A stretch of 64,000 nucleotides of DNA from Clostridiales bacterium (GCA_021202015.1 JAJQDV010000054.1:24823-88822); one strand, 5' to 3'; numbered from the stretch's first letter, positions 34,741-44,267 are shown. The notes: generated by a model from the sequence alone, not told the origin. Made by a program: numbers and translations.

Positions 34741-36144
34741 TCAATAGGCGTTTTTGTTCCGGAACCCCTTAAAGAACGTGAGAAACAGAATCTTCGCATC
34801 CAGTCCCATCGTCCAGTTCTCAATATAATAGAGATCGCATTCAATCCGCTTTCGAATGGAAGTATCTCCGCGGTATCCGTTTACCTGCGCCCATCCGGTC
34901 ATCCCCGGCCGCACCTGATGCTTGACCATATATCTCGGAATCTCTTCTTTGAACTTCTCCACAAACTGCGGACGTTCCGGCCGCGGGCCGACCAGACTCA
35001 TCTCCCCGCGCAGCACATTAAAAAGCTGCGGAAGCTCGTCCAGGCTGGTACTCCGGATAAATCTGCCCACAGGTGTCACGCGCGGATCGTCCTTTACCGT
35101 CCAGCCGTTTTTCTCATCCTGCTCTGTCTGCTCTACCATGGAACGGAACTTATACATATAAAACGGGCGATTGTGTTTTCCGATCCGCTCCTGTTTAAAG
35201 ATCACCGGTCCGGGCGACGTCGCCCGTATCACAATCGCCAGGCCCGCCATCAGCCAGGAGAAAACCGCGATGCCGATCAGAGAGCCGACAATATCCACAC
35301 AGCGCTTCAAAAACGCGTACAGCGGATTGCTCAGCGGCACATGGCGAATATGGATCACCGGCAGCCCCAGAATATCTTCCGTATAGGGTCTGGTCGGAAT
35401 AACATTGTTATAGTCCGGAATAAACTTCGTATGCACACCGGACTTTTCACATACGCTCACAACCCGGATCAGCTTGTGATACTCCGCAAGACCAAGAGTA
35501 ATGATAATTTCATCCAGATCATTCTCCCGGATTACATCGGCCAGATCAGCCGTTCCGGTGAGAACCTCCACGCCCCGATAATCCATCCCCGGCGGCGCGT
35601 TGTCCGCCAGAATCCCCAGCGCGTGATATCCCCACTCCGGATGCGTCAGGACCCGATCCAGATAGGCCTCCGCCGCCGAACTGTAGCCCACCAGAACGAT
35701 ATGCTTCTGGTTAAATCCCTGTTTCCTGTATCTGCGCAGGATCACTCGGATAATGCTCCGGTAAAGGAGCTCCAGGAAAACACTGACCACAAAGAAGACG
35801 AAGACCATTTTTCTGGAAAAATCGTTCATCCTCAAAAGATACAGAACAAGAATGAAGATCAGAAGACCAATAGCATTCGCCTGAATGACATGACCGGCCT
35901 CCAGCCTGCGTCCCTGCACCCGTTTTGGTGTATACAGCTTGCATATATAATATAAGATCAGATAAAGCGGAACAATAAAGAACAGTGCCCTTATATAAAT
36001 ATCCATGGGCAGATGTCCCTCGGAAAGCCCGAGCAGACCCGTCCTGAAACGGATGTACCAGGCTATAAAATAGGAAAGTATGATCACTGCCGCATCCAGA
36101 AGGACATGTATTCTGTTTAATATCTGTTGATTATCTTTTATCAT
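34741..36144 (-). CDS. Undecaprenyl-phosphate sugar-1-phosphate transferase (WcaJ/WbaP type)
   Basis: A 467-residue membrane enzyme that loads the first sugar-phosphate onto undecaprenyl phosphate. Four to five N-terminal membrane helices, a Rossmann-like central domain ([16 protein letters not shown]), a further helix near 290, and the catalytic C-terminal domain with [34 protein letters not shown] and [12 protein letters not shown]. All signature residues are present. The sugar (glucose, galactose or other) cannot be read. It is followed by the glycosyltransferase gene. Its promoter is at 36273-36301. Confidence 0.93.
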   Translation of the reverse strand: MIKDNQQILNRIHVLLDAAVIILSYFIAWYIRFRTGLLGLSEGHLPMDIYIRALFFIVPLYLILYYICKLYTPKRVQGRRLEAGHVIQANAIGLLIFILVLYLLRMNDFSRKMVFVFFVVSVFLELLYRSIIRVILRRYRKQGFNQKHIVLVGYSSAAEAYLDRVLTHPEWGYHALGILADNAPPGMDYRGVEVLTGTADLADVIRENDLDEIIITLGLAEYHKLIRVVSVCEKSGVHTKFIPDYNNVIPTRPYTEDILGLPVIHIRHVPLSNPLYAFLKRCVDIVGSLIGIAVFSWLMAGLAIVIRATSPGPVIFKQERIGKHNRPFYMYKFRSMVEQTEQDEKNGWTVKDDPRVTPVGRFIRSTSLDELPQLFNVLRGEMSLVGPRPERPQFVEKFKEEIPRYMVKHQVRPGMTGWAQVNGYRGDTSIRKRIECDLYYIENWTMGLDAKILFLTFFKGFRNKNAY

Positions 36145-36164
36145 AACACACCTGTTTTACATAC

Positions 36165-36244
36165 GCAGGGGTGCGAAAGAAAAATGACAGCTATGCCGTC
36201 CGCACCCTGCGCGGCGAGCAAGAGGCAAAAACCGCCTCCTGCTC
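36165..36244 (+). repeat. Hairpin repeat D, related to copy C
   Basis: Two hairpins: GCAGGGGTGCG with CGCACCCTGC (36165-36210), and GAGCAAGAGGC with GCCTCCTGCTC (36216-36244). The opening CAGGGGTGCG followed by A-rich AAGAAAAATG resembles the left half of copy C. It lies in the 5' leader of the sugar-phosphotransferase gene. The rest of the 310 bp gap (36245-36454) holds the promoter and no gene. Confidence 0.5.
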
Positions 36245-36272
36245 GATTTGAAATCTCATCATAACTTTACAG

Positions 36273-36301
36273 ATTATACAATATCTCTTCCGGGTCGACA
36301 A
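36273..36301 (-). promoter_or_regulatory. Promoter of the sugar-phosphotransferase operon
   Basis: TTGTCG and TATAAT with a 17 bp spacer on the minus strand. The leader of about 125 bases would contain hairpin repeat D. Confidence 0.6.
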
Positions 36302-36454
36302 GAACGGGACTCACAAAATTTATTAACATTTCATTAATACTTTTGAAACATTTCACCTAATATGCCGCGAATATTCGTTTTTTTACGAAAAAATCAATTA
36401 TCAGTGCCGGACGCAGTACGCCGACGTCTATGAAAATCGCCTGTCTTCGGACTT

Positions 36455-38884
36455 TCATCGGCTCCTCAGTTTGTCCCACTTCACCCGCAGCGCCTCCACC
36501 GCGAGCGTCAGCCACTGCAGCACCGGCACTGTTGCAATCGAAAACAGGACAAACAGCATCACGCATTTCATGGACATTCCCGTGATCGCAAACAACTGCG
36601 GCAGAAAAATGCAGCAGAAAAGAAACGCGCCGGCACAGCAGGCCCAGATGATCCACTTCGTGCGGTCCATCGGTCCGCCGATTCGAATGAGAACCATAAA
36701 TCCGACGATGGCGAGAAGCATGGTCGACGCCGTGGATATATCGCTTTCCGGGACTTCAAAAACCTTACCGAAGATGACCAGCGCACCCACCGCGATCATA
36801 TCGGTGATTCCCGCCGGAAGAGCTTTTACAAAGACATTCGGGAGAAAGCGTCCCCTGATCTCGTCCGTATTCGGCTGAAGCGCCAGGAAAAATGCCGGTA
36901 TGCCGATGGTAAACAGGCTGATCAGGGATATCTGCGCCGGTTCCAGCGGATAGGTGAACAGAAACACTGCCGAAAAAAGCGCCAGCAGGAAGGAAAAAAT
37001 ATTTTTCACCAGAAACAGACCGGCGGAACGCTGAATATTATTGACGACCCTCCGGCCTTCCATGACAACCTCCGGCATGGCGGAGAAATCCGAGTCGAGA
37101 AGCACGACCTGCGCCACCTGCGACGCGACCTCGCTGCCCGAAGCCATCGCCACACTGCAGTCCGCATCCTTTAAAGCCGGTACGTCGTTCACCCCGTCGC
37201 CGGTCATGGCGACCGTGTGCCCCTGCGCCTGCAAAGCCTTTACAAACTGCCGCTTCTGCACCGGCGTAACGCGCCCGAACACCGTATAATCCCGCACGGC
37301 GCGATCGATCTCTTCCTTTGTCTTCAAGCGTCTCGCGTCGATACATTTCTCCGCGCCCTGAATCCCCGCCTCCTTCGCAGCCTCCGACACGGTAAGCGGA
37401 TTGTCTCCGGAGATCACTCTGATCTCCACGCCCTGTTCGGCAAAATAGGAAAACGTCTCCGGCGCTTCTTTCCGAACCGGATTCGATAATAAAATATATC
37501 CAAGCAGAACCGTTTTCCCGGTCAGCGGTTTCCCGTCCGGCTCTCCCTCGTAAGAAGCAAACGCCAGAACCCTGCAGCCCTTTTTTGTATACTCCGAAAC
37601 CGCCTCCTCAACCCAGGCAAAATCCTCCCGCAGGACAAACTCGGGCGCGCCGAGCACAAGGGTCTGTTTTTCAAAAACCGCTCCGCTGTATTTCACCTCG
37701 GAGGAAAACGGAATGACCTTCTGCGCCTGCTGCCCCGTCCCCTCCCGAAAATAATTTTTCACCGCATCCATGGTGGCATTATCATGTCCCATGGCTCCGG
37801 CAAAATCGCCTGCCAGTTTTTCAAGCTCCGGCATAGTGTCCGGGTCATAACCGTCCGCCGGAATCAGATTTTTCACCGCCATCGTGCTGTCCGTGATCGT
37901 ACCGGTTTTATCCACACAGAGGACGTCCACCCGTGCCAGCGTCTCTATACTTTTCATATCATGGATAAGGACTCTTTTCCGACTCAGACGCGCGGCGCTC
38001 ACCGCCAGCGCCACACTGGTCAGCAGAAACAGTCCTTCCGGAATCATTCCGATCAGTGCGGCCACCATCGAAGTCACACTCTGCGCAAAAGTGACCTGAT
38101 TGATTACAAAACTCTGGACAAACAGCGTAATACCGATGGGAATCAGGATAATTCCCACAAAAACCAGAAGCCGGTTGAGCGCCCGGATCATCTCGGAACT
38201 CTCCCCCTTCTTCATCGCCTTCGCCTCCAGGGTCAGCTTTGAAATATAGGAATCCTGTCCCACACCGGTCAGCCTCGCAAAGCATTTGCCCGATACCACA
38301 AAGCTTCCCGATACCAGGGCGTCGCCCGGGCGTTTCATAATCTCATCCGATTCGCCGGTCAGAAGAGATTCATTGATCTTCGCTTCCCCGCAGACCACTT
38401 CCGCATCCGCGCAGATCTGAGAGCCGGGCAGGAACAGGACGATATCGTCGCGCACCAGTTTTTCCGCGGAAATCGTCTTCAGTTTTCCGTCTCTCATGAC
38501 AGAGGCCTTCGGCTCCGCCAGCATATTCATTTTCTCCAGTTCCTTCCGGGCATAAACCTCCTGAATAATACCGATCAGCGTATTCACCGCGATAATCAGC
38601 AAAAAGGACAGATCCCGCCAGGAACGTACCATCACAAGCAATACGGCCAGAATCAGAAAGATCAGATTAAAATAGGTAAAAACATTTTCCTTTATGATAT
38701 CCTTCGTGGATACCATAGACGCGTCCACGGGACGGTTGTCCCATCCGCGCGCCATCCGCTCCGCCACCTGATCGCGGCTGAGCCCCTTCCGGCAATCCGC
38801 CCGCACAACATCCACAGGTCTTCGGGAAATCTCCGACACGTGGGATTTATGACGCTGTTTCTTCTTTCGACGCGGCTGCGGCAT
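36455..38884 (-). CDS. Cation-translocating P-type ATPase
   Basis: An 809-residue pump. The actuator domain has LLTGESDEI, the membrane helix 4 segment MIPEGLFLLTS, the phosphorylation site DKTGTITDST, and the hinge TGDGVNDVPALKDADCS. About eight to ten membrane helices are present. There is no N-terminal metal-binding CxxC, which argues against a copper or zinc pump; the PEGL helix is seen in calcium-type and CtpE-like P-type ATPases. The ion is not certain. The ATG has AAGGAGA upstream. It follows proA by 72 bp on the same strand. Confidence 0.9.
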   Translation of the reverse strand: MPQPRRKKKQRHKSHVSEISRRPVDVVRADCRKGLSRDQVAERMARGWDNRPVDASMVSTKDIIKENVFTYFNLIFLILAVLLVMVRSWRDLSFLLIIAVNTLIGIIQEVYARKELEKMNMLAEPKASVMRDGKLKTISAEKLVRDDIVLFLPGSQICADAEVVCGEAKINESLLTGESDEIMKRPGDALVSGSFVVSGKCFARLTGVGQDSYISKLTLEAKAMKKGESSEMIRALNRLLVFVGIILIPIGITLFVQSFVINQVTFAQSVTSMVAALIGMIPEGLFLLTSVALAVSAARLSRKRVLIHDMKSIETLARVDVLCVDKTGTITDSTMAVKNLIPADGYDPDTMPELEKLAGDFAGAMGHDNATMDAVKNYFREGTGQQAQKVIPFSSEVKYSGAVFEKQTLVLGAPEFVLREDFAWVEEAVSEYTKKGCRVLAFASYEGEPDGKPLTGKTVLLGYILLSNPVRKEAPETFSYFAEQGVEIRVISGDNPLTVSEAAKEAGIQGAEKCIDARRLKTKEEIDRAVRDYTVFGRVTPVQKRQFVKALQAQGHTVAMTGDGVNDVPALKDADCSVAMASGSEVASQVAQVVLLDSDFSAMPEVVMEGRRVVNNIQRSAGLFLVKNIFSFLLALFSAVFLFTYPLEPAQISLISLFTIGIPAFFLALQPNTDEIRGRFLPNVFVKALPAGITDMIAVGALVIFGKVFEVPESDISTASTMLLAIVGFMVLIRIGGPMDRTKWIIWACCAGAFLFCCIFLPQLFAITGMSMKCVMLFVLFSIATVPVLQWLTLAVEALRVKWDKLRSR

Positions 38885-38956
38885 CTGAATCTCCTTCTTA
38901 ACAGTTCCTTACGCAGCAAAATCGGCTGCTCGTTATATTCTTTACCAAACTTTCTG

Positions 38957-40234
38957 TTATATGTCCCTGAAATGAAACTGTTTTTCTCCGGACGCATAAT
39001 CCGCGACAATCTGTCCGCGGCCGTACAGCTTGTACTTATAGCTCAGAAGCCCCTCCAGGCCAACCGGTCCGCGCGCGTGGAGTTTCCCGGTGCTGATACC
39101 CACCTCGGCGCCGAACCCGTAGCGATACCCGTCCGCAAACCGGGTCGAGCAGTTCTGATAGACGCCGGCGGAATCAACCAGATCCATAAACTGCTCCGCC
39201 GCAGCCGCATTCTCCGTCACAATGCAGTCCGTATGATGGGAACCGTAGTAATTGATATGGTCGATCGCCTCCTGCATACCGGAAACCGTCTTCACGGAGA
39301 GAATGTAATCAAGGTACTCCGTCCGGTCATCCCGCTCCGTCGCCGCCTCACAGTCGATCAGCTCCGCAATCTCACGGCTTCCGCGTATCTCTACCTGCTT
39401 TTTATCCAGAGCGGTCTTCAGCCTCGGCATCAGCTTCGCCGCGATGTCCTTATGCACAAGAAGCGTCTCTACCGTATTACACGCGGACACATACTGGGTC
39501 TTCGCGTCAAAAATGATCGGTACGGCCTTGTCTAAATCCGCGTCCTTATCCACATAGATATGGCAGATTCCGTCCGCGTGTCCCATCACGGGAATCTTCG
39601 TATGATCCATGATATACTGCACAAAAGCGTTGGAACCCCGGGGAATCAGCAGATCCACGGACTCATGGCACTCCAGCAGCTCGTTGATCTCCGCGCGGGC
39701 CTCGAGCTGCATCATACAGTTTTCCGGCAGGCCGGCGCCAATCACCGCTTCATAAATCGTCGTAAACAGCTTTTTGTTCGAACGCATCGCCTCGCTGCCA
39801 CCCTTTAAGATCACACAATTCCCGCTCTTGATACAGAGCGCAGATATCTGAACCAGCGCGTCCGGCCTCGCCTCAAAGATCACACCGATCACGCCGATCG
39901 GACAGGTCACGCGCTTTAAGACAAGCCCCTCGTCCAGCTCCCGCGCCAGCTGCGTGCGAAACAGGGGGTCGGGCATGCGGATCAGGTCGTCAATACCCGC
40001 GATCACATCCCGCAGCTTCCCCTCGTCAAATTTCAGCCGCTTTAAAATCGGGCCCGGCACACCGTCCCGCTCCGCCTGTTCCATATCCTCACGGTTTGCC
40101 GCAAAGAGAGCCTCCCGCTGTGCCTGCAGTGCCTCGCTTACCGCACGCAGAGCGCGGTTCCTGACGTCTTCCGCGGCGGCCGCCAGCTTCGGCGACGCCA
40201 GCTTAACCTGTCTCATCTCATCCTGAATGCTCAT
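38957..40234 (-). CDS. proA: Glutamate-5-semialdehyde dehydrogenase (gamma-glutamyl phosphate reductase)
   Basis: A 425-residue aldehyde-dehydrogenase-fold enzyme of proline biosynthesis that reduces gamma-glutamyl phosphate with NADPH. Visible are GVIFEARPDALVQ, LKGGSEAMRSN, PRGSNAFVQYI, the catalytic cysteine in YVSACNTVETLLVH, and the ending GRGPVGLEGLLSYKY. The start is the ATG at 40234, ten bases after AGGAGG; the ATG three codons earlier is too close to it, and the longer frame to 40363 has none. ProB is not present in the window. Repeat C lies upstream. Confidence 0.95.
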   Translation of the reverse strand: MSIQDEMRQVKLASPKLAAAAEDVRNRALRAVSEALQAQREALFAANREDMEQAERDGVPGPILKRLKFDEGKLRDVIAGIDDLIRMPDPLFRTQLARELDEGLVLKRVTCPIGVIGVIFEARPDALVQISALCIKSGNCVILKGGSEAMRSNKKLFTTIYEAVIGAGLPENCMMQLEARAEINELLECHESVDLLIPRGSNAFVQYIMDHTKIPVMGHADGICHIYVDKDADLDKAVPIIFDAKTQYVSACNTVETLLVHKDIAAKLMPRLKTALDKKQVEIRGSREIAELIDCEAATERDDRTEYLDYILSVKTVSGMQEAIDHINYYGSHHTDCIVTENAAAAEQFMDLVDSAGVYQNCSTRFADGYRYGFGAEVGISTGKLHARGPVGLEGLLSYKYKLYGRGQIVADYASGEKQFHFRDI

Positions 40235-40442
40235 TCTGTTCATTCCTCCTAACCTGTGTATATGACTTTTACCAGAGTGCTGAATCGTTATATCAATCCC
40301 CAGTATAAAGAACTTTTCGCTGACTGTAAAGAAAAGTTTTTGTGAAAATTTCCGCTGTCTCAAATGATTTTTTTCACCTGTATTTCATAAATTTTTTACG
40401 AAATAGTCACACAACCCCGGATTCTCTGTTATATTATGTGCA

Positions 40443-40500
40443 CAGGGGTGCGTAAGGAAATTTTGCGGCAGAGCCGCACACGCCCCGCGGAGCGTTTTTT
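40443..40500 (+). repeat. Dispersed hairpin repeat, copy C (short form)
   Basis: Between proA and the pseudouridine synthase. It starts CAGGGGTGCG, includes the hairpin TGCGGC-AGA-GCCGCA (40464-40478), and ends with the shared 14-mer GCGGAGCGTTTTTT (40487-40500). The remaining 290 bp gap has no gene. Confidence 0.6.
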
Positions 40501-40526
40501 CATCATTATATACACGGAGGTAACCC

Positions 40527-41312
40527 ATGCGCATAACACCCGATCTGAATATCCTGTATGAGGATGCTTCCATCCTTGTCTGTGTAAAGCCGGCAGGACT
40601 CCCGGTACAGACCGCAAAACCCGGCCGGACAGATCTGGTCAGCGCATTAAAAAACCATCGCGCGCGGAAGGGGGAGGAGCCCTATATCGGCCTGGTGCAC
40701 CGTCTGGATCAGCCGGTGCAGGGCATCATGCTCTTCGCAAAGACGAAAAAAGCCGCGGCAGCACTCTCGCGACAGGTTCGTTCCCGACAGATCGGCAAGG
40801 AATATCTGGCGGTTGTGTGCGGACTGCCGGCAGCTGATCATACCGGTACCGACGGCCTCACAGACGGAAACCGGACATTTTCCGGAGAGGATGGCAAAAA
40901 CCGGCGCCGGGCGTCCTCCGCTGACAGCACACTCCATACGCTGCCTCTGAGCGGCGAGCTTCACGATTATCTCCTGCGGAACGGAAAGACGAACACCTCC
41001 CGCGTCGTGGCGCAGGATACGCCCGGTGCGAAGGAGGCTCTGCTTTCTTACCGGGTGATCCGCTCAAATCCCGAAACCGGCAGAAGCCTCGTACATATTT
41101 ATCTGCACACCGGACGACATCACCAGATCCGGGTACAGTTTGCGTACGCCGGATTTCCGCTTTACGCAGACACAAAGTACGGGCAGCCCCTTCCCGGCGG
41201 CGTCTACTGCCCCGTTGCGCTGTGTTCTTTTAAAATCAGCTTCACGCATCCTGACAGCGAAAAGGAGATGACATTCGCTGTGGAACACACAGGGCTTGAT
41301 GAGCTGGTATAA
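40527..41312 (+). CDS. RluA-family pseudouridine synthase
   Basis: A 261-residue enzyme that isomerises uridine to pseudouridine in rRNA or tRNA. The catalytic Asp lies in VHRLDQPVQGIMLFA, where the canonical HRLDxxTSG reads HRLDQPVQG. Other family segments are KEYLAVVCG, TGRHHQIRVQFAYAGFPLYAD and LCSFKISFTHP. No S4 domain is present. A polar insert of about 40 residues (near 110-150) is unusual. AGGAGG-type site (CGGAGG) precedes the ATG. It ends in a bidirectional terminator. The target uridine is unknown. Confidence 0.9.
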   Translation: MRITPDLNILYEDASILVCVKPAGLPVQTAKPGRTDLVSALKNHRARKGEEPYIGLVHRLDQPVQGIMLFAKTKKAAAALSRQVRSRQIGKEYLAVVCGLPAADHTGTDGLTDGNRTFSGEDGKNRRRASSADSTLHTLPLSGELHDYLLRNGKTNTSRVVAQDTPGAKEALLSYRVIRSNPETGRSLVHIYLHTGRHHQIRVQFAYAGFPLYADTKYGQPLPGGVYCPVALCSFKISFTHPDSEKEMTFAVEHTGLDELV

Positions 41313-41320
41313 ATCGAAAA

Positions 41321-41368
41321 AAATCCCCTTCACGCAGAAATGAAATCAGATTTGCATGAAGGGGATTT
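41321..41368. terminator. Bidirectional terminator between convergent genes
   Basis: AAATCCCCTTCA and TGAAGGGGATTT form a 12 bp stem around a 24-base loop, with A/T-rich sequence on both sides. It serves the pseudouridine synthase and the secreted Tp47-like gene. Confidence 0.6.
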
Positions 41369-41392
41369 TCAATCTTTTATTGTTTCAATAGA

Positions 41393-43804
41393 TCAGCTCC
41401 AGGTTCCCACAAGAATTTCATCCGAAGATTTCCCGAAGGAGACCGTGCCGTAGGTGGCAGTCGTATCGGTCAGTGACGCCTGCATCAGGATTTTGCTTCC
41501 GCGGCGTACCGCAAGGGTATCAATGCCGTCGCCGTCCCAGTCGCCAGCAAGGATCTCATCCGTACTGGTGCCGTAATTTACGGAACTGCCGTACGCGGTA
41601 TCCGTGATGTTCCCCTGGAAGCAGATGGTATTACCGCCCTCCGCGCGAACTGCCAGGGTATCGAAACCGTCGCCGTCCCAGTCTCCTGTCAGAACTTCAT
41701 CAGAAGTTTCGCCGAAACTGACTGTCGAAACCGCGACTGTATCCTCATAGCTGCCCTGGAAGTAATATTTATTACCACGGCGCACACAGAGCTCATCCGC
41801 GCCGTCGCCATCCCAGTCGCCCACCAGAACCTCATCTGTACTCCTGCCGTAGCTTACCTGCGCAAGCACCGCATCGGACGTCAGACTGTCCTGGAAGCAG
41901 TAGATATTTCCGACCCGGACACACAGGGTATCCACACCGTCGCCGTCCCAGTCGCCGGTCAGAACCTCATAGGAGCTCTTTCCATAGCTGACCGCATCCC
42001 CGGAAGCGCTCAGGTCTGTCAGCACTTCCTGGAAATAGAACGTATTGCCGCGGCGAACCGCGAAGGTATCGCCGGCGGGAACAAGAGCTTTCGCCTCCGC
42101 GATATATTCCTCAAGCTCCTCGATCAGCTCGGCCGCCTCACTGTATACGGCGTCGTCGCTCTCCAGAAGCTCATAGGCCTCCGCCACGTGATCTGACAGC
42201 AGGGAATGCTCCGCAAATGCCAGAATTACCTCCGCCTCCGCGACCAGATCATTCAGTGTCTCCCTCTGCGCATCCGTCATCGGTACATCAAGCGTAATGG
42301 TCTTCGGCGCGTAGTTGTCACTCTCAATAAGAATGGTATAGGTACCGTTCGTTTCGGCGTCGATCGCCTCGCTCAAAGCCACTTTTCCGTCAACGATGGA
42401 AGCGGCCTCCGCAACATACACTGTAGTTACGTTTCTTCCGCTGCCCACGCTGTAAGATACCGTCACCGCGGGGTTTTCAAGTTCATCCGGAACGATAACG
42501 GAGATCTCCGTATCACCGTCATTCGCCTCAACGGAATATTCGCCGCTGCTGTACGGGAGCAGATCCACATCGCAGCTGTACTCATAGATGCCCTTGTCCG
42601 TGATCACGCTGATGCCGGTCATGGTATAATCCGTCATGGTATACTGGTAATTCAGCGGATTCGCAGAATTATTATGTCCCTTATAATAACCCTTGCCGCC
42701 CACAATAAACCAGGAAATCTCATGGTCATACCGGCTGCCCATCCAGATATTGTCCACGTTATAGATGGCGATGGAGCTTCCGTCCGAGAACTCCACGACC
42801 TCGACCGCGATCGTCACGGACTCGCCGTTGATCTGGATATCCGAAGCGCCATTCGCATCCGTAACACCCTTCTGCGCTACATTCATCAGCGAGAACATGT
42901 AATCACCGTACGTACTGGTGTAAGTAAGGTCGGCAATCTCTGCCTCTTCCTGTCCCGCCACCGTCATAGTGTCCGCGTCAAAGGTATAGGTGCCGTCTTC
43001 ATAGGTCAGCGTCAGATAAGACGCAGGCTCCTCATCCAGATCCGTAAAGTAGTAGTCGTCGCCTTCCGTCAGCTCGGAATCACTCAAAGCCGCGTATGTA
43101 TCCGCATCCATCGCTACCGCGTAATATACACCGCAGATCGCCGTACCGTCGTTGTACGTCCCCTTTGCTGTTCCCGATGTGGATCGCTTCCCAACCCCGG
43201 TGTCCTCATCAATACCATACTTGGATGTTGCGAAGGAAACCACATCCACGCCGTCAAGCGCATCCGTATACTCCGCCGCCTGCTCCGCATCCGGAGCCAC
43301 CGCGTTAAAGAAATCATCATACGGCACATTCATCGTCACATAGACATACTCCTCTTCCTCACCCGCTTCCGGAGCGGAAACGATCGCTTCCAGAGCCGCC
43401 TCTTTGACAGCAGTCGATGTGATCGTCGCGTTGGAAACGGTATCCCAGGCACTGATCGTATCTTCTGTTGCCGCTTCTCCGGTCAGCTTCGTCACGATCC
43501 CATTTGACTTGGTGGTAGCTTTCGTTAAGTAGGTACCGTTGACATCCGGATCATAGGCATCGTTTGTAGTCACGGTAATGTCGGAGAACACCCCGTCCTC
43601 CACCGTCAGGGAGACCGTAACCGTATAGTCCTCCTCCCAGTCCTCGTCGTCACTGATGCATTCATAGGCGGATGAAGTGTACGTTCCGTCCGCAGCGACC
43701 TGGCTGCCGGTCACGGCCAGAGCCGAAACCGGCATCACGGACAGCGCCACAGCTGCGCTCAGGCCGCCTGACAGCAGTTTTGCAGAAAATTTTCTCTTTC
43801 TCAT
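41393..43804 (-). CDS. Secreted FMN_bind-like / Tp47-like protein with C-terminal FG-GAP-type repeats
   Basis: An 803-residue exported protein. A signal peptide (residues 1-30) ends SALAVTG. Residues 35-145 resemble an FMN_bind domain whose flavinylation site S-G-A-T-x-S-S reads SNATITS: the Thr is kept but Gly is Asn. Residues about 150-560 resemble treponemal Tp47 domains (MNVPYDDFFNAV, FATSKYG, MGSRYDHEISWF). A helical stretch follows at 560-620. The C-terminus has five units of about 45 residues ending GDWDGDG, closing GTWS. It neighbours the flavin-transfer genes. The same C-terminal units occur in the 1482-residue protein at 54-59 kb. Promoter candidate at 43872-43900. Domain calls are by pattern, so function is tentative. 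Confidence 0.65.
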   Translation of the reverse strand: MRKRKFSAKLLSGGLSAAVALSVMPVSALAVTGSQVAADGTYTSSAYECISDDEDWEEDYTVTVSLTVEDGVFSDITVTTNDAYDPDVNGTYLTKATTKSNGIVTKLTGEAATEDTISAWDTVSNATITSTAVKEAALEAIVSAPEAGEEEEYVYVTMNVPYDDFFNAVAPDAEQAAEYTDALDGVDVVSFATSKYGIDEDTGVGKRSTSGTAKGTYNDGTAICGVYYAVAMDADTYAALSDSELTEGDDYYFTDLDEEPASYLTLTYEDGTYTFDADTMTVAGQEEAEIADLTYTSTYGDYMFSLMNVAQKGVTDANGASDIQINGESVTIAVEVVEFSDGSSIAIYNVDNIWMGSRYDHEISWFIVGGKGYYKGHNNSANPLNYQYTMTDYTMTGISVITDKGIYEYSCDVDLLPYSSGEYSVEANDGDTEISVIVPDELENPAVTVSYSVGSGRNVTTVYVAEAASIVDGKVALSEAIDAETNGTYTILIESDNYAPKTITLDVPMTDAQRETLNDLVAEAEVILAFAEHSLLSDHVAEAYELLESDDAVYSEAAELIEELEEYIAEAKALVPAGDTFAVRRGNTFYFQEVLTDLSASGDAVSYGKSSYEVLTGDWDGDGVDTLCVRVGNIYCFQDSLTSDAVLAQVSYGRSTDEVLVGDWDGDGADELCVRRGNKYYFQGSYEDTVAVSTVSFGETSDEVLTGDWDGDGFDTLAVRAEGGNTICFQGNITDTAYGSSVNYGTSTDEILAGDWDGDGIDTLAVRRGSKILMQASLTDTTATYGTVSFGKSSDEILVGTWS

Positions 43805-43871
43805 AGTTCCTCCTTTAATAATATGATTTAAGTCACGTATTCCTAATCATGATAAGAAATGACTTATTGTG

Positions 43872-43900
43872 ATTATACATCATTAATCGAAATCACGCAA
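43872..43900 (-). promoter_or_regulatory. Promoter of the Tp47-like gene
   Basis: TTGCGT and TATAAT with a 17 bp spacer on the minus strand, 68 bp before the start, followed by GGAGG. Confidence 0.6.
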
Positions 43901-43931
43901 GGCTTAATTTCGTTAATTTTAACTAACTATA

Positions 43932-43993
43932 AAACAAAAAGATACTCCCGGAATCTGTCTGCATCCGCTTATACAGACAAATTCCGAGAGTAT
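43932..43993 (-). terminator. Strong minus-strand terminator upstream of the Tp47-like gene
   Basis: A 20 bp stem between 43942-43961 and 43974-43993, with a 12-base loop and a CTTTTTGTTTT tail on the minus strand. The two non-identical positions are G-U on the minus-strand RNA but A-C on the plus strand, so it is built for minus-strand transcription. No recognised gene feeds it. Confidence 0.65.
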
Positions 43994-44215
43994 ACGAAAC
44001 CATCGGACCGGGCTTTAAACCCGTCCGAAACGATGTCCCGGTAATCGCCGCGATTTTACATCTGGCAGGAAGTAAAAACCGTTCGAATATGCCGTACCTT
44101 ATGGCAATCACAGAAGAATGGCAATTACTGTTACACCACGCTGAAAGATACCTCCGGGTGCGTAAAACAGCAGTATGTAAGTTACTGTTTACTGTCCGGT
44201 TAAAGGAACCTTCAT
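43932..44215 (-). ncRNA. Candidate small RNA or attenuated leader
   Basis: Inferred from a possible minus-strand promoter (TTGAAC, 17 bp, TTAAAT at 44221-44249) and the strong terminator at 43942-43993. Between them is a further hairpin, CGGACCGGG with CCCGTCCG (44003-44026). No open frame of note. It could be a stand-alone small RNA or a regulated leader of the Tp47-like gene. Confidence 0.3.
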
Positions 44216-44237
44216 GTAGTATTTAACATATATCCTA

Positions 44238-44267
44238 TTGACAGTTCAATTCCATTTGAAGTATGAT
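44238..44267 (+). promoter_or_regulatory. Promoter of the LysR gene with an embedded inverted repeat
   Basis: TTGACA and TATGAT are 18 bp apart. Between them TTCAA-N6-TTGAA forms an inverted repeat like a LysR operator, suggesting autoregulation. Confidence 0.5.

Noticed and set aside
33943..35955. Plus-strand open frame of 670 codons
   Set aside because: Antisense to the glycosyltransferase and sugar-phosphotransferase genes, whose products match known families.
43923..44111. 62-codon minus-strand frame
   Set aside because: It runs through the strong terminator stem, which would not be kept inside a coding region, and lacks a ribosome site.
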